Positions 58,706-64,000 of a DNA stretch of 64,000 nt are shown here, in pieces. The notes under the pieces are model-generated. The model was not told the DNA's origin. It was given only the letters and a program-made list of their open reading frames with translations, and did no database searches. The DNA lies in contig JAVTVX010000035.1 of assembly GCA_033439265.1 (NCBI GenBank), positions 20,300,001 through 20,364,000 on the forward strand, written 5' to 3'. The translations under genes were made by a program, and so were the position numbers. Numbering within the stretch: position 1 is the stretch's first letter; the number at the start of each line of letters is the position of its first letter. The stretch is from Dillenia suffruticosa. Taxonomy: Eukaryota > Streptophyta > Magnoliopsida > Dilleniales > Dilleniaceae.

Positions 58706-61700
58706 TCAAACCATCATATTTAGGTCTGACAAATCATCCATAGGAATTTCAAGGCCCATAAAGTCATGGTCCTGTAAACCATCATCATCAATGTTCAGCC
58801 ATGAGCCAATGTCCTGTCCTTGACCGCCAAGATCATCAGGAACATCCAATGCATCCATCCCAGGCAACTGCAGGTTGGACAAATCAAGTGGATCATCCAG
58901 CATGGCCAAGCCAAAGTCATCTTTTTGTTTGACATTAGTGCACGCGGACATTTCACGTGATTTAGGCACAGAAGACAATCTATCTTTAGGTTGATCAGTC
59001 ACTTTTCCAAGAATGCCACTGCCAGAAGCAGATAATTGGGTTGTTTTTTGCTTGGGCTTTGCTTTAGATTTTCTTTCACCCTTAATGTTAGACGTCGGAG
59101 GCCGGCCAACTTTAGCAGTCCCATTCCTAGACAAAACTTCTCTTCCATAGCCCTTTCCTTCTCTGTCTCTGTCACTCCTCTTTCCTTTAGTGCTGCTAGG
59201 AAGAGAGCTTCCAATACCTGGTGAGGCACCTGAAGAACCAAGTGCTCCACCAACAACATCAAGTGACAGCTCCCTCTTCTTTACCCTATGAGACCATCCA
59301 TCTTCTCTCCCAGTAGTTTGTTCAGAAGAGTGATCTAAAGGAGTAAGCACATCAGATGAATAGATATCATGGTTATCCATGTTTAGACCCAACCGTGAAG
59401 TCCGAGAGGGGCTCTGTCGTGAACTAAAAGAAGCTGCAGAAGAGACGGAATGAAAATCCCAAGACTTAAAAGTATACATAACAGATCTCAAAATAACTAA
59501 CAACAACAGAAAATCATATGCATGCGGACAATCAAGGGAAATTCCTGAAAACCTACCTTCCAATGAATGGCCTGCAGCAGTTTCATATGGCTTGATTGAT
59601 TTGCCATCTGTACTAATCTCTCCGGATTGTGTATCATTGAGATGTGACAGTCCAGAAAGAAACATCTCCTTGAATAACGGTTCGCTAAAGCAGCTCTTTC
59701 CAGTGTCTTCAAATGTATGACATCTTTCTAATGTCCGTTGCAAAAACAACAAGGATGCTTGCTTAGCTACTTTGCTACTTGCACTCTTTCCACCAGAAGC
59801 ATTGGGACCCCAGTAAGTCTATCAATGAAGAAGACATTACACATTGACTAAAACAACTTATGCAAACTAATCATCAGAAAGCATAGATTAACAGTGTCAA
59901 TGGACTGTCTCATAATGCCAGGAGAAACTGTAGGCAACAACTCATATAGTCAAATTAAAATGTAAAACCTAACAGAATAGAACTTTTTTTTCCTTTTTTG
60001 GTAAAGCGCAATTGTTTCAGCAAGCAAAGAAAGCCCAAGTATAAAAATAAGGTATACCTAGAGTAAGAAACAATTGTAACTCTTTTCCCTCCTGTTTCCA
60101 TTTTTTTTTTCTTTCCCTTCTGGTAGGTGAAATGGAGAGACAAAGAGACTTTCTGAGGCAATAGAAAATTCAGTCATTTGTCATTAAATAGTAGGTTTCT
60201 TGCGGTTTTTTACATTCTTAACAGTGTAAACATTTCACTCTTTCATTACCTTGTTCTCACTTATGAAGAAGAGCACAACAGAAGAAAGGAAATCAATAGG
60301 AGTTAAAAACCAATCTTCATTGGTGACCATAGGAATCCCAATTATTAGAAATTCAGAGAAGTAAGGTGCTCACAAATAAGTGCTTCAATTTGAGCAAAAC
60401 CCTAAGACCGTCTCCTGCTCCTACAATCATCAGACCAGATGATAAACTTTTGGGAGATGCTTTATTCAGCAACTTGCTGGTTACAGGGAAAAGGATATTA
60501 AGTGCACTCATCAATCTCACCAATTTTTAGGATGGATTAAAGTTCCATGTAATAGACAGCGTTTCTGGGAGTGGAGATGCCACCAGCTTTGTTTCATATA
60601 GGGAATGAAGAGACGAGCCAATGTTTGATTGCTTTCATGTGGGTGCTTTTCTATTTTGTCCTTGGGTGGAATTTCCTTGCTGTCTTTATATTATACACGT
60701 TTGAGTCTAACTTATCACTAATGATGATGACAAATGATCATGATGGGAAGCACAAATTCATGTCTACTTAAGGACATACCTACACCGATATTTGAACAGA
60801 GAGGTGGAGAAACTAGATTTCTGGGGAGAGGGAGAGAGAGAGAGAGATTTACCATATATTTTTCGTAGGCCATTCCTATAAGTTTGTCAAGGGCTTGTTG
60901 CTCAAATTCCCTATATAATTATAAATATCATATTTGTGAACACATAGAAGAAAAGAAAGTTGATAGGCAAAGAATTTAGGGTAAATGGAAAATCCTATTA
61001 CCTTTCTTGAAGTTTTCTTGCTTCTTCCACAGGCATTAACAGTGCATTTGCTAATCTTTTCTTCTGAGAAACCTGCAATTCAGATAAAATATTCCATGAT
61101 ATCTTCTACTTCTCGGGCCTCTAAATATAACTACATAACTTCCTTTTCTAAAACGCACACTTCATAACTTCCTTTTCTAAAACGCGCGCGTGGGGGGTAA
61201 GCATGCATCATGCAATTAAAAGGGTACCTTATCATTGTAGGCATCTTGTAATTTACTGATTTCTTGGGTGATTTCTTCTCCGTTTGTCCATGAAATATCA
61301 TGCTGCAAAAAAGGGGGGGAGGACTGATCAGAACAATTACAGGAGTCAAGAAGAGAAAATAGAAAATTCCGAAGAATATAAAATACAAATCCTCTAGATT
61401 CTGGAAGATCACATATTAGAGCTGTATAATTGAGCTTTTTACATGTCATTGTGCCAGGTCGAGTTCCAAACACTCATGCAACGAGAAAGCAATCCAACTA
61501 TGGGTGAAGAATTATGCCACCATATAAGGATGATAATACCTATATCTAGCAAATGCAACCTACCACTGGATCTGGGGAAATTCCAACACCCTGAAGAACT
61601 TGGCGAAGTGTTTCATCCTGGAGCATGCTGTCATTCTGAAACTCGGAACAAGCCATACTAGTAACTGTTGTTTTCTCTGGAATTACAACATTTAAGGAAT

Positions 61701-64000
61701 GGCCAACTTTTGAGAAACTTTCAGCACTCTGAAAAGCCAAACTCTTTCTTTCTATATCAGCATGCTCCAATGCATCACGAGATCTCACAGAGGAGGTTAA
61801 ATTATAACCATCATAAGCAACGGACTGGCCCTTTATCATTCTGTGAGTCGAACTATCAGGTTTCAAATTTCTGTCCACCTCAAATTCATCCCCATATAAA
61901 TCATAATTTAGGTTTTCGTTTTCACTGCAGCAGAACTCCTCATCTTCCTCAGGAATCATAGCTGTAATCAGTCTTTGCCAAAGTGAGATCCCATTACTAA
62001 CTTGCAAATCAAATGCCAACTGATCTCCAACTATTTCTACACCCTCTGGTTTGCTTTGAAAACTTGTATCTGTTTTGTTTTCAATCACCTGAACACCATT
62101 AGGAACACAATTACTACCCTCTACATCTGAAGAAACTGGGGCTCGTGTTGCTGCAGTTGGCTCCAGATTTCCCTAGTAATCACAGAGAGGCAAAATACAC
62201 AGTAAAAAATCCAATTAAGAAAACAAATAACAAAATAACAAATAAAAACTGCCCACTTGATTGTTCCAACCACCGAAACCAAACACCGAAGTTGTCCATT
62301 TATTGATTGATAAGCACTAAGATAGATTTCAAAATGTTGAATATATGGGTCTGCCAACTCTAACCTAAATATAGGTGCATGAAAATTGAGCAATGCTACA
62401 ATAAGTAGGCTATTCACATCAAATATTACAGAGGTCGAAATTGGGTTCCCCTTCCTCAAACACGAGGAAGTTTTCCAATACAAAGCTACATAGTCAAACA
62501 AGGAGGGAAATTTTCTAGATATTTAGGGGATTTGAACGCATATACATTGGTTCTCTTTAATCAGAATGAAAGATTAAAAAAATAAAAAAACTCAATATTT
62601 CCAAGAATAATAGATATCCTAGAAAGTTGAAATACAAGTCTATCACAAAACTAGATAATGATTGCCCCTGTCAACAACTTTGAGGATCTTTTCATCACAT
62701 ATTCAAAAGCCATGACCTAAAATATTATCTTTCCAATTCCATTGTACCATTGTAAATCAAACTTATATTCCTTTTTTATCATTTTATAGAAAATCCAAAA
62801 GAACACTGAACTGCACCAATTACTGCTCCTCTCACATGTTCAAAATGTTAATATTTTCACAATAGAACATTCATCTTACTCATATTTTCCTGTGTTCATC
62901 GCATAGATTATCAAGAGAAGGATATTCACCTGTTCCTTTAAGAATTTAATGTCCGCATCACTTAGGAGGCCAAAATAATGCTCCATCTGCCTCCAGAAAG
63001 GGCTAGAAGAAACATGAGCTGCATTGCCACTTGTAAGTATTTATCCAACTGATATCCAATAATTCAATTATATAACATGTAGCAAACATCCAGCAAGGTT
63101 AGTACCAGAACTGATTACAGCATTAGCAGCGGCCACTAGCTCTTCATGCCCATCATCTAATCCAACAAACATGAACCAAAAATATCAGAGGATGGAAAGA
63201 AAATACAATTGAGTTACATGATAGGTGCTCATATTACCAAGAAAATCAGGTGTAGAATTAATTGTTGTGTGCTTTTGTCGCGTATAAGCCCTCCCAACTG
63301 AGAGTTTCCGAGTCGGTGGTCGACCTGCCTTACTGTGTTCAAATATGGAACATGAGTAGCAATTACAATAGCTAGACAAAAACAGAAGCAAAATTTCAAC
63401 TCCTCAGCTCCGATAAAGACAGAAAAAAAGGCTTAACCTTTCAGTCTTATCAAAAACATGTCTTGCAGTTCTGAGCTGTTTTCCAGTTCCTACACCACCA
63501 AGTTTGTCAACTCTCATTGGAGACCTTATTGAAGACAAGCCTCGACCAGTTCTTCCTTGCCTCCGCACACCATCACCAAGCTCATCTCCCATGACCAGCT
63601 TATTTTTTCTTGATGCCAGCAGCAAAGTCGATGTCTTTTGACAAGGTGCAGCCTTTTCATCCATATCATCAAATTTCTTACCCTTTTCCCTGGATTTGGT
63701 TTCAAGAGCCACAGACTCCTCACTTTCAGATAATGTGGCTGAGGCAAAATTATCAACTTTCGGCTTGACTTGCTGAGAACTGCTGGACATGCGTCTTGGA
63801 AATCCTAAACCATTTTCATTTCCAGTAGCATCAGAGGGAGAACCAGATGCAGGGGTATCATCTTGACTGGAGACAATAGGGACAAAATTTGTTCTTCTAG
63901 CAGTTCGAGAAATCTTTTGTGGCCTCTGGCCAGCCCATTGGGCAACTGGTGGTGATGAAGAACGTGCTGAGGGTGTTCGCTTGCGATTGCTAGGCCCAAC
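58706..64000 (-). CDS. Large plant nuclear protein of the At2g19390/At4g29790 type, C-terminal 866 aa (partial)
   Basis: Ten exons join in phase: 64000-63438 (open at the window edge), 63332-63238, 63156-63106, 63018-62930, 62172-61564, 61302-61228, 61072-61002, 60910-60853, 59818-59557 and 59433-58706. The order of features is a basic RS-rich segment (NRKRTPSARSSSPPVAQWAG), PFWRQMEHYFGLLSDADIKF, a variable acidic region, QKKRLANALLMPVEEARKLQ, EFEQQALDKLIGMAYEKYM, LQRTLERCHTFEDTGKSCFS, an AT-hook-like KVGRPP, and a strongly acidic end (GSWLNIDDDGLQDHDFMGLE). No enzyme domain is seen. I recognise it as the plant-specific paralogue pair recalled above. I have an uncertain memory that these were reported as SAGA-type acetyltransferase complex subunits; treat that as a lead only. 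The N-terminus lies beyond 64000. Confidence 0.8.

Noticed and set aside
1-64000. CRISPR arrays, rRNA, and miRNA precursors of well-known plant families
   Set aside because: I read both strands for the common conserved miRNA seeds and for spaced direct repeats and found none; simple repeats here are microsatellites.

Overview
This window is nuclear DNA of a flowering plant, most likely a woody eudicot. The evidence is many short exons with GT-AG introns, AT-rich introns and spacers, (CT)n leaders, decayed plant retroelements, and nine genes whose products match land-plant families. I cannot name the species from sequence alone. Gene models were built by eye from splice sites and frame; exon lengths and phases were checked to sum to open frames.

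Layout, left to right: (1) 1-3022, minus, the 5' part of a VIP3/SKI8 WD40 gene; the rest lies off the left edge. (2) 3.1-8.5 kb, a spacer with a Ty1/copia fossil. (3) 8493-10085, minus, a single-exon proline-rich DUF4408/DUF761-type membrane protein. (4) 10.1-22.5 kb, a 12 kb gene desert with an old LTR-type element (about 15.7-19.05 kb) carrying a hairpin-forming 56-bp tandem array. (5) 22557-25315, plus, a PIRL-type leucine-rich-repeat protein. (6) 25842-28650, plus, a LYAR-type zinc-finger gene with a frame problem in one finger. (7) 29400-32806, minus, a small 'ribosomal protein L18a-like' membrane protein. (8) 35869-37788, plus, CFIm25, a pre-mRNA 3'-end processing factor. (9) 41472-47013, plus, a group A MAP kinase kinase (MKK1/MKK2 type) with a dead RTE LINE and a hAT-type MITE in its introns. 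(10) 48699-51589, minus, a clade A PP2C phosphatase of HAB1 type (ABA signalling). (11) 52.5-58.7 kb, a spacer with tandem duplications. (12) 58706-64000, minus, the C-terminal part of a large nuclear protein of the At2g19390/At4g29790 type.

From memory, VIP3, CFIm25, MKK2 and the last gene are neighbours near At4g29790-At4g29830 in Arabidopsis. PIRL6/7 and LYAR-type genes lie nearby there or in the duplicated chromosome 2 segment. The window therefore looks like a pre-duplication-style version of that block, expanded by spacers. The genes do not form one pathway. Two themes recur: mRNA metabolism and transcription (VIP3 in Paf1C/SKI, CFIm25, LYAR, the terminal nuclear protein) and stress signalling (MKK1/2, HAB1-type PP2C). 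I found no operon, CRISPR array or RNA gene, and no clearly new biological system. The best leads are the LYAR frame break or alternative acceptor, a substitution in the PP2C receptor-contact loop, the (CT)n leaders shared by most genes, and the hairpin array.
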